A stretch of DNA of 64,000 bases, taken from assembly GCA_019925095.2 (NCBI GenBank), contig CM034398.1:1560001-1624000 (forward strand). Direction: 5' to 3'. The position numbers were made by a program, and so were the translations under genes. The stretch comes from Dendrolimus kikuchii. Lineage: Eukaryota > Arthropoda > Insecta > Lepidoptera > Lasiocampidae. Below are positions 11,211 through 23,584 of the stretch, one piece after another. The notes under the pieces are model-generated. The model ran no database searches and was not told the DNA's origin. It worked only from the letters and a program-made list of their open reading frames with translations. Each line of letters starts with the position of its first letter. The stretch's first letter is position 1.

Positions 11211-11505
11211 TCTGTCCAGGAACTGAGAAAGAATACAATTCCCTGCGGTCGGGCGGCCCGTCGTAAGGGGCGACAAAACAACCCACAGCCAGGTGTTAAG
11301 AGTATTTACCCGTCCGGATGGCTACCACCCCTATCCTGGAGCATGCTGCCAGAACAACCTTGAGTTGTGTTGCGGCATGAGTGGCCAGGCTCCAGTCTCC
11401 CTTTAGAGAGCAGCAGTGCATTTGTAGCACCTTTGGTGTTGCAGATGTCCATAGGCGATGGTAACCGCTTTCCATCAGGTGAGCCGTCTGTCTGCTTACC
11501 AGCTT
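11211..11505 (+). mobile_element. SZ copy, diverged
   Basis: Lacks the usual ATCCGTG start (TCTGTCCAGGAACTGAG) and ends GTCTGTCTGCTTACCAG without an A-tail. One of the older copies. Confidence 0.75.
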
Positions 11506-11890
11506 CGTATTAAGAATGCGATATAGGGCGCTTTATGAGCCAGTGGTAAATGGAGATAATCTCTTAGTGGCAACCCTAAGAGCGGCGCGGGCGCAGTTAT
11601 TCGCCACAAAAACCGTGTCGGCAGTGTATTGTGCTACGTGATGTTCAAAGATCGCTTTCTAACGTTTCTCTACACGGATGCCTGAACGCGTTCCGTGTTC
11701 GCGGCAACTCAGCTTACGGGTACATTAAATTTTATAGCGCAATTAAATTATTAGGACGTATCTAGAATATTCAGTTTAACCCCAATGGAGATCTAACGGC
11801 CACTTTATTGAGAGATGCAAATCACTCCGCCGCCAATGATGGCGCAGATCTTTTTTTAATAGATAGGCTCGCGTTTAACCACTTTATGAT
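11506..11890. other. Unassigned DNA
   Basis: Moderately GC-rich (GCGGCGCGGGCGCAG at 11583) without an open frame or a known repeat. Confidence 0.35.
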
Positions 11891-12094
11891 TCAACCAGTC
11901 TCTGTCCACATCTGGACGTAGACCTCCTCAAGTTTGCGCCATATATCCCGGTCCCCCGTGTTCCTCGTGCAGCTCCTGCCGGCGACTTTGCGCAGGTCGT
12001 AAGTCCACCGGGCTGAAGGGCGTCCTACGCTAATATCAGACGATGATGCGCTTAAAGATTGTCGAATGTCATCCAATGTACGAAATTCGACCAT
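11891..12094 (-). pseudogene. Endonuclease-reverse transcriptase C-terminal fragment
   Basis: The minus strand reads SVGRPSARWTYDLRKVAGRS, then DRDIWRKLEEVYVQMWTETG. This matches the GRP-x-x-RW-x-DDL-x-KVAG and W-x-x-LEEAYVQQWT pattern I know from the ends of insect RTE-type LINE proteins. The upstream reverse transcriptase is absent. Confidence 0.7.
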
Positions 12095-12163
12095 AATTAA
12101 TTTAAATTATAAGTTTGAACATTATTAAAGTTCTGTTGTCAAAGACTTATACTTCTATAATCA

Positions 12164-12430
12164 CAGATTTCACCAACGCTACACTGTTAATTTGACTTTA
12201 ACAATAAACAAAAGAGTATATATGCGTGTGTGTGTCAAATACATGGTAGTGTGTGTAATGTTTTTTTATTGATTTTAATGTATTTTTATGCATAATTAAA
12301 AAAAGATATTACCATTCTGCTCTCCTTCTCTATATAAACTATAAGTGTGCGAAATTTCATACTCCTCCGTCCGTGCAATTTTTGTAAGGGCTACAAAATT
12401 TTTGCTTCACGTAGTAATATATAGATAATA
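12164..12430 (+). repeat. Dispersed repeat N, copy 1
   Basis: Parallel to 40734-40985: shares ATCACAGATTTC, CACTGTTAATTTGACTT, GTGTGTCAAATACATGGTAG and GTGCGAAATTTCATACTCCT. It ends near a TATATAGATA motif. Confidence 0.65.
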
Positions 12431-12753
12431 ATAAACGTGTTATTGGACACATTATTAGTATTACTTCAAGTTATATCTAGTTATTTCATTTTAATTAGAT
12501 CGTAGTTTTTATCCCACGACGCAAAAAGAGGGATAAAGATTATTTATTTAATTATTGTATGTTACCCAAACAAATTAAATTAATAAATATAAGATAAAAT
12601 AAAGACTAAAATGTATGTAAGGAAATTGTTAGATATTAATCTGGCAAGCAAGCCATAAATTAAAAAGGTAAAACACTGAAGGTCTATTTTTTGTCGTCGT
12701 TGATGAAGTTACCGCTGTCTCGCTTTGTCCATGTCAAAAAGTACTTCCAAAAA

Positions 12754-13226
12754 TCTATATATATATATATATATATAAATATATATATATAAAAGAAAGT
12801 CGTGTTAGTTACACTATTTATAACTCAAGAACGGCTGTACCGATTTGGCTGAAAATTGGCGGGGAGGTACCTTAGAACCAGGAGACGGACATAGGATACT
12901 TTTATCCCGTTGGAACCGGTAGGTGGCGCTGAGATCGGATTCTAGAACCCTCCTAATCATGTGGACCGATTTTGGTGATTTTGTTTTTGTGTGTTTGAGT
13001 GGGTTCCTCGATGGTTTAGATTCGCAATTAAAACTGGTAGGTGGCGCTGAGATGGGGTTCTAGAATCTTCCTAATCACCTGGAGCGATTTTTGTGATTTT
13101 GATTTTGTGTGTTTGAGTGGGTCTCCGGATGGTTTAAATCCACAATTAGAACCGGTAGGTAGCGCTGGGATCGGGTCCTAGATTTTTATTTTTTCAGAGC
13201 AGGACAACGTCTGCTGGGGCCGCTAG
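12754..13226 (+). mobile_element. HelA Helitron with 118-bp tandem modules
   Basis: A|TCTATATA...CCGCTAG|T. The phrase GGTAGGTGGCGCTGAGAT recurs at 12918, 13036 and 13154, an exact 118-bp period. GCAG/CTGC near the 3' end forms the terminal stem. No coding capacity. Confidence 0.8.
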
Positions 13227-14063
13227 TTTATTAATAAAACCACTAATAAACTATCCACTGTGAATTACAAAAACTTGTTTCACTCTGCCAGCCCATAACA
13301 CAAAAGCTTGTGGGCCCAGCAGAAATCAGTCTGTTTCGAGATAATAATTGCAATTTATTTTACACTTTTCCAAGTGCTCTCATAATGTTAATAACTACCG
13401 TAAACTGAGTAATGAAGTAATTAAAACAATATTTCAATTTATAATTGCTCACCGAGAGTGCAAAAACCTTATAAAATTAATTAATAAATGTGTTATATTA
13501 AAGCTTCTTTTTATAATTTAACGGTAATGTGATTTACTGGGATTTAGATCGTTAAATCGCTCTTGAATTATAAATATATGAAAAAAGTTTATTAGCTTGT
13601 TTATGTATTAAGAAACACGGTTTGCAGCTGAATATAATATTCTAATCTTTCATATATTTAATATACCTATTTAAATGCAGCTGCTTAACGAGCTATTTCC
13701 TTCTAAGGAAGTTTTAGTTCTTCCTCGGTTCACCTACACATCTATTGTTATTAGGGATGGGCCGAATGTGGTTTGAACCGAATACGAACTTCGGTCGAAC
13801 ATTCGGCTAAAACTAAAAATTCGGCCGAGCTTCGGTTTGATTTCGCCACGCTTTCTCAAGAGCAACACGTAGTGGCCTGTTGACAACGTCAACTTGATAA
13901 CACCGATTTTTTAGGCTTTTTTACACCATAACCTGCCTCTAGTAAATTTTATGTATGAGTAGGTGGCTAAAAGAATAGATTTTTATACCTTTGATTGAAT
14001 AAAAATCACCATTTCATAATTCTAAATTCATAACGTCTATAATAAATAATCTATAATCTATAT
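13227..14063. other. AT-rich intronic DNA with a possible MITE end
   Basis: TAGGGATGGGCCGAATG at 13753 resembles the end of a hAT-type element and is followed by repeated TTCGG motifs to 13855. I could not find a matching second end. Confidence 0.3.
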
Positions 14064-14383
14064 CATAACTTCACGCCAGTTCCCTTGAGGGGTAGGCACG
14101 AACAACAGAGTACCATTTAGGCTTATTCTTACACACCTCACTTGCCTCTTTGCCATTCATAACTCTTGTCATGCAAGCTCGTCTGTTCTTAAGGCTTCTG
14201 ACATCACCTTCTGCTAGTACACGATCAATTTGATCATGGAAGGTGTGTCGTGGCCTTTCACGACTTCTGCATCCATCCACTTTTGCATTGTATATCTGTT
14301 TAGTCATTCTTTCATCATGCATTCTTTCCACATGCCCGAACCACCGGAGCATTCCTTTCCTTACCTTCACCCCGACACTCTCT
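14064..14383 (-). mobile_element. RL1 LINE copy 6
   Basis: Open frame from VKVRKGMLRWFGHVERMHDE to SRELA-stop. The tail is nearly lost (TATATC). No clear target duplication. Confidence 0.85.
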
Positions 14384-14602
14384 AATTATGTATGTGGTGA
14401 ACAATATAGAATTTTCTATCTTTCAATCATTTCTTTCTCATCTCTTGTCACTACATCCACGCGGTTGGCAACACCGACATAACGTAATATTATTTTTAAA
14501 CTCGCAACACTGTAGTAGCTTTTGCTTTCGTCTCCATTATGGTTTCAGCCGTGTGCACAAACAAGTATTCGTTATGTAAAAGTGATTTATTTTAAGTCTT
14601 AG

Positions 14603-15440
14603 AAAGAAAGAAAGAAAGAAAGAAAATATTTATTTCAAATTGCGACTCACACAATACAAACTGATAACAAAATAACAATAAAAGAAAGCCGCAATATATG
14701 AAATGAGGTTGGCACTCAGTGTTTCGCTGTGCCGGAACATGTTCCGACACAGCACTGGTTTTCAGTGCCCACCTCCATAACCTCATATGTCCTAAGACCC
14801 CAAGTATGTAGGTGACTTTGAACCAGTACATTAATAAACAAAATATATATATATAAGAATTATACAATAATATACCCAAACGAAACAAGTAAATAATAAT
14901 AAAAAAAAATACCTATAACTAAATGTTAGTGAATGTATTCTAGAAACTGTAAACAACTAACTATAAGATATCTTAAGTATTACTTGAAAAATGCACCTAC
15001 AAATCATGGATATAAACCTAATTACAAATTCCATTAATTCCTGCCCCCAGGTAAGTAAAATCATATGTACCATTCATATAGAAGGACGTCAAATAAACTA
15101 TAAAAGGCATCAGAATTAACTAAAAAAGAAAAGAAAAGTGTATGTATAAGGATGATATTAAGAAATAAAATATAGAGAAATATAAAAATCAGTTCTTAAA
15201 TATATCTAGGGTCTTCTTTCTGTAACTGTAATAAATATCTTTTATAGTGCAATTTGAAAGTAAAAATTGATTTCAGGTCTCTAATTGGAGGAGGAATGTC
15301 GTTCCAACATTGCGTAGCAGCATGTTTAAAACAACCTCTAAAACCTCTAACAGTGTCTTCACCACTAACAGTGTTTAACTTCTATACCTACTGTTGGAAT
15401 CTCCAACAAAGAGTATTTATTACTTTAGTGTGGCATAGTA
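14603..15440 (-). mobile_element. LINE 3' end with ORF C-terminus
   Basis: Left end is a (TTTC)n-type tail on the minus strand (14603-14630). The minus strand at about 15345-15196 reads RGCFKHAATQCWNDIPPPIR then DLKSIFTFKLHYKRYLLQL, ending in TAA. The pattern WN-x-(I/L)P-x-x-IR and FK-x-x-L-x-x-YL is typical of CR1/Jockey-like protein ends. 14603-15195 would be its 3' UTR. Confidence 0.65.
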
Positions 15441-15621
15441 CTGGCCACCAATACTAAATATTTGAATTTAGAACGAAGTTTTTTTTTCTTTTATCTGTAT
15501 ATTTTTTTCCCTCCATTGCTATTAAAATCATCATATATTACGCACGTGCAGTCTTCATTTATAATTAAAATATTTACAGTTCACAACAAATTCATTTTTT
15601 TATTTATTGCTCCTATCATCA

Positions 15622-15910
15622 TATCAGCAGACAGGCAGACGGCCCACTTGATGGAAAGCGGTTACCATCGCCTATGGACATTTGCAACACGAAAGTTGCT
15701 ACAAATGCGCTGTTGCTCTCTTAAGGGAAACTGGAACCTGGTCACTAATGCCGAAACACAACTCAAGGTTGTTATGGCGACATACTTTAGACCAGGGGTG
15801 GTAGCCATCCAGTCGGGCAAATGCCCTACCACCTGGCTGTGGGTTGTTAAGTCGCCTCTTACGACAGACCGCCCGGCCGCAGGAAATTGTATTCTTTCTC
15901 CTGCACAGAT
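15622..15910 (-). mobile_element. SZ copy
   Basis: Full body; the poly-T end is replaced by CATCATATCAGCAG. Confidence 0.85.
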
Positions 15911-16025
15911 CATATTTAAAGAAGTGTTTAACACCTACAACGACCAGGGTTTCGCCCACACCATCAGCGTAGAACAAAATATATTATATGTGCGATGAGC
16001 TGCGCACACGCAATATATTTTTTTT

Positions 16026-16296
16026 TATCCGTGCAGGAACGGAGAAAGAATACAATTTCCTGCGGCCCGGCGGCCTGTCGTAGGAGGCGAATAAAAACCC
16101 ACAGCCAGGTGGTAGGGTATTTGCTCGACTGGATGGCGACTACCCCTAGTTTAGAGTATGCCGCCATAACAACCTGGTGTTGTGTTCCGGCATTAGTGAC
16201 CAGATTCCAGTCTCCTTTAAGAGAGCAGCAGCGCATTTGTAGCACCTTTGGTGTTGCAAATGTCCATAGGCGATGGTAACCGCTTTCCATTAAGAA
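16026..16296 (+). mobile_element. SZ copy, 3'-truncated
   Basis: Standard start. Stops after CGCTTTCCATTAAG, lacking the final ~45 bp. With the previous copy it forms an inverted pair about 115 bp apart. Confidence 0.85.
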
Positions 16297-16625
16297 AACG
16301 CAATATACTGTAATAGAATACATTTTCCTGTCAAATTTCATCCACACAGACTAAATTATAAAGACTCAGCAAAATGACTGCGGTATGCAGACATGACAAC
16401 TGTATAAAATTTAATTTAAGGATACAGCTAAAATGGCTACGTAACCCCGAGAATGTAGTTTCAAGTTATAAATTATTAAAAAAAAAAAATGCGTCAAACA
16501 TTCAAAACATGTCGACGTCGTATAATAACCATATAAGAACCTTTATACGTCTAGTCGTGTCGTTGAATAAATCAATGAAAAGTGGAAAGGACATATTTGA
16601 CAAGCGATAGCGATTTATTCAAATA

Positions 16626-17545
16626 CAGTAGAACCTCTTCAAGTCGAACCTCGATAAGTCGAAAACCTCCCAAACTGAATTACTACTTGGTCCAGTGAAG
16701 ATCACTAATCCTATATTAGTACCGAATTGAACGAATGATAGGAGTCTTTGAACCTCCGGGGGAAAGTGGACGCACCGGACTGGTGGCGAGGTAAATTATT
16801 CCACTTTTTCTCTCTTGATTTCTTCTTGCCTCTGAAAATACATTTAACGAAAATAATTTCGAACAATATCTTTCTAGTTTTTGTGATATGGTGGCAATTA
16901 AATTATTTTTTGACCCCATCGCCAAATAAAGAAAATAAGGAAAGTTTCTTACCTCTACTCGAAAAAAATTGTGTTTTTTCCCTTCAACCCTCTATAAGTC
17001 GAAATAATAAGCAAACTTTATAACTCTATACTCGAATTTTGGAATAAAAATTGGACCTCTGTATCTCGAATATAAAACAACGTATTTGATTTTAAAACCT
17101 CTACAACTCGATTGGTTCGGGCATGTGGAAAGAATGACTAAACAGATATACAATGCAAAAGTGGATGGATGCAGAAGTCGTGGAAGGCCACGACACACCT
17201 TCCATGATCAAATTGATCGTGTACTAGCAGAAGGTGATGTCAGGAGCCTTAAGAACAGACGAGCGTGCATGACAAGAGTTATGAATGTCAAAGAAGCAAG
17301 TGATGTGTGTAAGAATAAGCCTAAATGGCGCTCTGTTGTTCGTGCCTACCCCGCAAGGGAACTGGCGTGAAGTTATGTATGTATGTATGTATGTACAACT
17401 CGATTATTTGAATAAATCTTAACCTCTATAAGACGAATCTTTCCTTACAAAATTAGCTAAAGTCGAAATCCTCCATAAGTCGAAAACATTATAACTCGAA
17501 TCTTTTGGCGTCTCCCTTCAAATTCGACTTAAAGAGGTTCTACTG
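16626..17545. mobile_element. Tigger/pogo-like DNA transposon remnant
   Basis: Ends are CAGTAGAACCTCTTCAAGTCGA and its near complement, flanked by TA on both sides (16624-16625, 17546-17547), as in Tc1/mariner-Tigger elements. Variants of AACCTCTATAAGTCGAA recur inside, near both ends. Without the nested LINE it is about 630 bp. No transposase frame survives. Confidence 0.85.
17114..17393 (+). mobile_element. RL1 LINE copy 7, nested in the Tigger-like element
   Basis: A 12-bp target duplication TACAACTCGATT lies at 17102-17113 and 17394-17405. Encodes WFGHVERMTKQ (MHDER missing) through ARELA-stop, with five TATG-type tail units. Confidence 0.95.
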
Positions 17546-17547
17546 TA

Positions 17548-17970
17548 CTAGGGTATTCCCGCGACTTCGTCTACGCTTGAAATTCCCGAGACACAAAGTA
17601 CTGCAGAAATAAAAACGAACGTTATCTATCGTATTTAGTGGAAACTGTGTCAGCATAAGGTAATTTTTATGCACCCGAACAACTTTAAATCCCTCCCGGG
17701 AAAATTCCCGCAGGATTCCCGGGATTCAAAATTCACACATTTTAATATATAAAATTTGCTATCGATCAGCGAAAAAATCGCATTGGAATTCGATATTTCT
17801 TTTCAATCTGGCCATGTTAAATAATTCCCAGAAAAATGCTCGCTTGATTCCCAGGATAAAAAAGTAGCGCGTTATTTACGCAAATTAGTTTAAGTCTAAG
17901 AATTAGTTGTCGATCAATGAAAACCGCATCGAAAGCGGCTTTTGTGTTAATCCCGAACAAACAGACCAAC
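17548..17970 (-). mobile_element. HelE Helitron-like segment
   Basis: The minus-strand 3' end reads GACGAAGTCGCGGGAATACC then CTAG before T, directly abutting the Tigger TA. Internal motifs TTCCCGGGA and ATTCCCGCAGG recur. The other end is unclear. Confidence 0.5.
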
Positions 17971-18789
17971 CGACAAACATACAAGAAATCTAAAAAAAAT
18001 AGCATCGTGGTCTTCGTCGTTTATATAGTCTATTCCAGCTGGGTCTTTTTAATAGCTTTTTTAATTATTTAGTTTTAAGAAGTTATCTTAATAAGCCTTT
18101 GTATAAAATAATACATAACCCCATTCTAATATTTAAAACCTTAGTTATTCAACTCGAAAACTTGATAATAGATATTGATTATTTTACATATTAATTATTT
18201 AAAAATAAGTAATGTATAAAATATATTGATGTATGAAGACTTTATTTCTTATGTTATTGTCGATTTTATTTCCCACATCGCTTGAACATGTTTTAGTTTA
18301 TAATCGCTCCCGCTCCTCTCAACACTATATTATACCCTTTTGGGTCTAAGACAGCATAATTGAGCATGACCATGCATGTTGTCACTTCATTATCTAAACA
18401 ATAATTAGCAACGAGGTTTTTTTTTTAATATTTTTATTATGCTATGCTTTTGTAGGTTTTTAGATATCTGCAATAATAAATAGCGACATTAAAAGTTGCA
18501 TCAGGTAAATGTAATATTTTGCGTTACAATGTTACACTTGGACACTTTGGCCGCATTTTATTTACAAAACACGTCTAGGACGGCAGGTTCGGCGGCGGAA
18601 AAAGATGAATCGCTCAAACAGCGCGAATATGCAACCCTCTATGCAGGGTTGCCAGGTTTCCGTTTTTCTATCGGATTCACTTTAGAGAGTGCGCAGCTAA
18701 GGTCTTCGGTCTGATCCCATCATCTCCCTTCCATCATCGAACAACCAGACGCACCGATATATGGTGGATATGGTAATCTTTTATGGTAG
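17971..18789. other. AT-rich DNA with a small LINE scrap
   Basis: Mostly featureless. 18640-18760 contains TCCCTTCCATCATCGAACAA followed by CCAGACGCACC, matching the CR1-like segment at 21665-21700, so it is a short relic of that LINE. Confidence 0.4.
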
Positions 18790-19056
18790 TCATTAGCCAG
18801 GTGTGATTTTAAGAAATTCAGTCTGCGCGGCCGAGAGACATATTGTAATTGTGCAGTATAAAGCAATTAACCAATGGAGAGATGGGCAGTCGAGCGATAA
18901 GTATAAGCGAGGCAAGACGCGTCTACTACATTCGGCAATCTATTTAGTGATGGACTTTGCGCGTGTTATTATATTTATACCTGTGTTATACGTGTTTGTA
19001 TAGTTCTAATAAATTCTATAATAATTGCAACGGCATTTTAATTCGATCCTGCAACT
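18790..19056 (+). mobile_element. LTR-2 fragment
   Basis: The 3' part matches 60243-60753: GGACTTTGCGCGTGTTAT, TATACGTGTTTGTATAGTTC and CAACGGCATTTTAATTCGA. It ends ACTCGTAATA rather than GTAACA. The start is not resolved. Confidence 0.6.
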
Positions 19057-19094
19057 CGTAATAATACAATAAAAAAAAACCTCGGTGAGAGTTA

Positions 19095-19335
19095 TATGTT
19101 TGTCCCGTTTGCTTGGAATTTGTTTTCAAAACCCCCCGTTTTAGAAACATTCTTCATTGGTGCTCCGCTCCTATTTGTGTTAGCGTGATGATATATAGCC
19201 TACAGCCTTCCTCGATAAATGGGCTATCTAACACTAAAAGAATTTTTCAAATCAGACCAGTAGTTCCTGAGATTAGCGCGTTCAATCAAACTATATTAGT
19301 ATATTTGGCTACAACACTAATACTTACATTTTAAA
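19095..19335 (-). mobile_element. HelB Helitron copy
   Basis: Matches 28310-28545, sharing TTTTCAAAACCCCCCG and AATGGGCTATCTAACACT. It lacks the CTAG end. Confidence 0.6.
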
Positions 19336-19711
19336 TATCGCGATATCTTTCGAATGAAACGTCCGAATGGAATAATTCAAAAAGTTCTAGAAAGGTATTG
19401 AATTCGTCTTGAATATTTTGATAAGGATTAATGCCAAGGTCCAAAGGAAAGAGTTTTGAAGCGACGACATTTTAATTATTTAAAAAAATAAAAGAAAACA
19501 CTTATTGTGAGATAACTACAATAGTTAGACATATGGTTACGCGATATTTTTTGTAGACAATTATATGTTCTGCAAAGTGGTAGTACATTGTTTTGTTCTA
19601 TAATCAATAGTTTTCGCAGCGCACGCCGTGTAAGGATTTTGCGGGTCATTTTTTTACACCTTGGGTTACATTATTGGACTTTTAGTAAAGATCCCTAATT
19701 TTTTTGAAAAT
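19336..19711. other. Unassigned AT-rich DNA
   Basis: No exon or shared repeat seen. Confidence 0.35.
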
Positions 19712-19852
19712 ATAATACAGCCTATAGCCTTCCTCGATAAACGTTCTATTCAACGTTGAATAAATTTTTCAAATCGGACCAGCGGTTCCTGAGATTAGCG
19801 CGTTTAAACAAACAAACTCTTCAGCTTTATAATATTAGTATAGATAAGATAA
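19712..19852 (-). mobile_element. HelB Helitron fragment
   Basis: Only the 5' half remains (AGCCTATAGCCTTCCTCGAT to TATAATATTAGTATAGATAA). Confidence 0.6.
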
Positions 19853-20160
19853 TATATTGGATATATAAACTCGCACTGTCCGATATCCCGCTTACTGCCG
19901 TGCAAGTTGGTATAATGCAAACGAATCATAGGAACGGTGCGTGTGATTTCTCACGTGGACGAGACAACAAAACCACCTCAAATCACGAAAGTGAATGGTC
20001 TAATAGCTTTTTATGATGGAAATGCACATAAAAGCAGCAACTCGTTTATTCTTAGACTTAAGCAATGAAACGGTACTTAACTTTCACCTGTCTTTGTAAC
20101 AGATTCACTCATTAACCTTTGTTGCTTCATTTGCAGATTGGTCGTTAAAATCTCATCTGT

Positions 20161-20487
20161 TTTTTTTTTTTTTAATTTTTTTATTGCAGGAGTTCAGCAG
20201 ACAGGCAGACGGCCCACTTAATGGAAAGCGGTTACAATCGCCTATGGACATTTGCAACACCAAAGTTGCTACAAATGCGCTGCTGTTCTCTTAAGGGAGA
20301 CTGGAACCTGGTCACTAATGGCGGAACACAACTCAAGGTTGTTATGGCGACATGCTTTAGATCAGGGGTGGTAGCCATCCAGTCGGGCAAGTGCCCTACC
20401 ACCTGGCTGTGGGTTGTTTAGTCGCCTCTTACGACAGGCCACCCGGCCGCAGGAAATTGTATTCTTTCTCCGTTCCTGCACGGATAA
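20161..20487 (-). mobile_element. SZ copy
   Basis: Full-length with a long T-run (20160-20175) as its tail. Confidence 0.88.
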
Positions 20488-20589
20488 CTTGGATGTGTTA
20501 TAACTTAGACCCCGACAAAGACAAATTCCACGTACAGATCTGTAGAAGCACATTTTATTACCTGTCGGCATTTGAACCGATTGTAATCC

Positions 20590-21005
20590 TTTTATGATCG
20601 TTTTCTTTTGTTCACTTATTTATTGACATACGTTCCTAAGTTGTTGTGGAGAACAGCCTATTGTTCTATTGGACTCGTTTACGGGCGCTTGCAGGCTGCA
20701 TCATTAGCCAGGTGTGCGGATTACAATCACAAGGTAATTCTAGGGAATTGTGTCGACGTTGCCGGGTGGGCACATTTGCATTTGTGAAGTGTAAAACGAC
20801 GGCCTGATTGAGAGGGTGGGTCAGTTGAGCTACAACTACGATACAGGCGTGACGTGTGTACATTTCGGGAATATAATAGTGACGGACTTTGCGCGTTTTA
20901 TTGAATTACGACCTGCATTACGTTTAGATTTGTTGTGTTCGATTATATTTGTACCTGTGTTATACGTGTTTGTATAGTTCTAATAAACTCTATAATCTCA
21001 AGTAT
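20590..21005 (+). mobile_element. LTR-2 fragment
   Basis: Related to 60243-60753 (ATAGTGACGGACTTTGCGCG, TATACGTGTTTGTATAGTTC). Both termini are lost. Confidence 0.6.
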
Positions 21006-21190
21006 TAAGTTCAAGTAAGAAATCAGTACTTATAAATGTAAAACTTTGTTACCTTTCCACGGTTAAACGGCCGCCCGAATATTATTGATACTTAGTAAGG
21101 AGAAAAATTGTATTCTTGGAAAATACGTTGTTTAAATTTTGTTTCAAAAAACAATTTAAATAGGAGGTCAAAAATGAGATGAAAGTACTA

Positions 21191-21503
21191 TTTTTTTTAT
21201 TGTAGGAGATCAGCAGACAGCCAGACGGCCCACTTGATGGAAAGCGGTTACCATCGCCTATAGACATTTGCAACAGCAAAATTGCTACAAATGCGCTGCT
21301 GCTTTCTTAAGGGAAACTGGAACCTGGTCACTAATGCCGGAACACAACTCAAGGTTGTTATGGCGACATACTTTAGACCAGGGGTGGTAGCCATCCAGTC
21401 GGGTAAATGCCCTACCACCTGGCTGTGGGTTGTTAAGTCGCCTCTTATGATAGGCCGCCCCAACGCAGGAAATTGTATTCTTTCTCCGTTCCTGCACGGA
21501 TAA
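21191..21503 (-). mobile_element. SZ copy
   Basis: Full-length; the GCGGCC-type block reads GGCCGCCCCAACG, like the copy at 2064. Confidence 0.88.
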
Positions 21504-21945
21504 AGCTCTCACCTTTGGGATGGCTCAGCCAAATATCAACTCGAAGCACTAGAGTCGATTGAGCGGAGGGCCAGGAGACTGGTTGCCAACGACCAGCTTT
21601 TCGATGACAAAACGCAGTCTCGAACATCGACACAGGGTTGCCAGCTTATCGGCTTTCCCGCCATCTCCCTTCCATCATTGGACAACCAAACGCACCGGCA
21701 TGCGGCACCGATATTTGGTGGTTATTCCACCTATGAGATCGAAGCACTTTGAATCTAGCTTCATCATACGCATCGCCAAGGAGTGAAACTCATTGTCTGA
21801 GTCTGTCTCCCGATACTTATAACCTGGGTGTCTTCTAGTCCCGTGTGAATAGGTACCTTCGAGGTAAGCCTGCACCATCCTAGACCACATCTTCGCTCCA
21901 CAAAGGGCAAGATTGTCGTCAAACGCGAACCTATACCACAATAAA
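21504..21945 (+). pseudogene. CR1/Jockey-like LINE protein fragments
   Basis: Plus-strand pieces read LWDGSAKYQLEALESIERRA and then SPFHHWTTKRTGMRHRYLVV plus IPPMRSKHFESSFIIRIAKE, followed by a TGA where family members have Trp. I know these phrases from lepidopteran LINE proteins. The two pieces belong to different parts of such a protein and are joined abruptly near 21660. Confidence 0.7.
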
Positions 21946-22017
21946 AAAATAAAAAGAACTCATCTTCAAAATCGCCCTATCTCCCTTTTAGCAACCGATA
22001 ATACCTCAAATAAGATA

Positions 22018-22167
22018 TCTTATACTAATATATATAACTGAAGAGTTTGTTTGTTTGAACGCGCTAATCTCAGGAACCACTGATCTGATTTGAAAATTTC
22101 TTTCAGTGTTAGATAGCCCATTTATCGAAGAAGGCTATAGGCGGGCGAACTCGCGAGCAGAAGCTAG
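22018..22167 (+). mobile_element. HelB Helitron, 150 bp
   Basis: Starts TCTTATACTAATATATATAA and ends AGAAGCTAG before T, with a GC-rich stem-forming stretch (GCGGGCGAACTCGCGAGC) before it. The CCCCCCG section of larger copies is missing. Confidence 0.75.
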
Positions 22168-22599
22168 TAATTTATATTTAGGTTTTGATAAGTCAGTGTT
22201 TCAACCAGACAGTTATATTTTATTTCATACAGAAAAAAATCTACAGTCGCAGATAATAACTATGATGGTAAGATATAACAGGCAAAAACTGTGCAACATT
22301 GTAGTACATTTTCCGTTTGAAAATCTAATAAATTAAGATATTTTCACTGGCTTTAAACTTAAGCTTTAAGCTTTCAAAAGAGCTGCCTCGTTGCTCTGCA
22401 GGATTCGGGCCAGCTCTAACGACATCCTAAAAGTACTGGCTGACAGATTTGATGTGCCCGCTCTAAATTGTTGTGCTGGCTAATGTAAAGTCAGTACTAT
22501 GATTGTTACAAAACTTTAGGCTATAAGTTCTACTAACACTAATTTTAAGTATTTCTGTTCTATGTGTTTCTACTAACCAAGATATGAATTGATTGCATT
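22168..22599. other. Unassigned intronic DNA
   Basis: Neither a recognised repeat nor an exon. Confidence 0.35.
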
Positions 22600-22935
22600 G
22601 GGCCATGGGAATGCCAACACGTAGAGGCCCCTTGACAAATTTAATGTAAATGTGGCGTGATACTGACCGACGTTAATCCTTGTCTACACCATATAGTGAT
22701 GCACCCAAGGACAATCCCCGGCCAGTGTAGGACTATTGTGGGAAATGAGGACAAAAAATACCGGGCTATTGGGGTGAACTGCTAGTGGTAGTAGGGGTCT
22801 GGGAGTATGGGGACTATGGCGTCTTGCCCGTCGCAATGTTCAGGGAACATGGAAAAATGGGCAGACGGTGACTCGCCACCCCCTGCATTTGCACCAAAAA
22901 ATTCCATAAGAAGAAAGCCATTATTATTATTTAAA
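22600..22935 (+). repeat. Dispersed repeat K, longest copy
   Basis: Extends past the other two copies through GGGCAGACGGTGACTCGCC to an (ATT)-rich tail at 22918-22935, which suggests a LINE 3' end. Confidence 0.65.
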
Positions 22936-23584
22936 CTTGTTAACAATCGAGTTTAAAGCGTATTATACATATTTTGTTACGATGTATTCAAAATCTAGGC
23001 ATTATCGTTAAAGAACTTTAACAAAATCATCCTAGCCAATGACCTTAGAGGTCCTTGATCCTAGCATTACAATCAAAAACCCTTCGCTTTACTTATTCTA
23101 AAGTATTTAAGACTAGCCTAAATGCGAGAAATCGTTGAAGCTACAAGTTGCGGCGTATTCGACAAATTGATGACCAAAAAACGCTGTTAATATTAATGTC
23201 GGACACCTTTTAAAGCTTGCGTTCAATGATTCGCATTTGGTATGCGCAAGCGCATCGCATTGTTCCTGTGTTCCGAGAACTCGTATTCCCCCCATTGTGA
23301 TACCGCGTCACTTGCTTCGTAAACAGTCTGCTTGTTGTTGCTTAATGTTGTACGAATTGCAGTATAAGCATTCTAATTTGCAGCAAGAAGTTTTATGCCA
23401 AGTACTGAAATTAACTGATAGCTGCCTGGGTAGATTCATTATTTTTTGAAGTGAAACTTCTTTAGAATCGTTGTGATTTGAAACTCGATGAAACGAAAAA
23501 GTGACACTAAAAAGAGATAAATCTATAGGACTAAGCCTGCAAGAGAATACAGCACTGTTTAGAGTGTCAATTATTATAATAAGA
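22936..23584. other. Unassigned intronic DNA
   Basis: No recognisable element. Short frames around 23113-23449 have no family motif and lack splice context. Confidence 0.35.

Noticed and set aside
15462..15998. 178-codon frame through an SZ copy
   Set aside because: The same peptide fragments (HLMESGYHRLWTF, VVAIQSGKCPTTWLWVV) recur at each SZ copy; SZ is a non-coding repeat.
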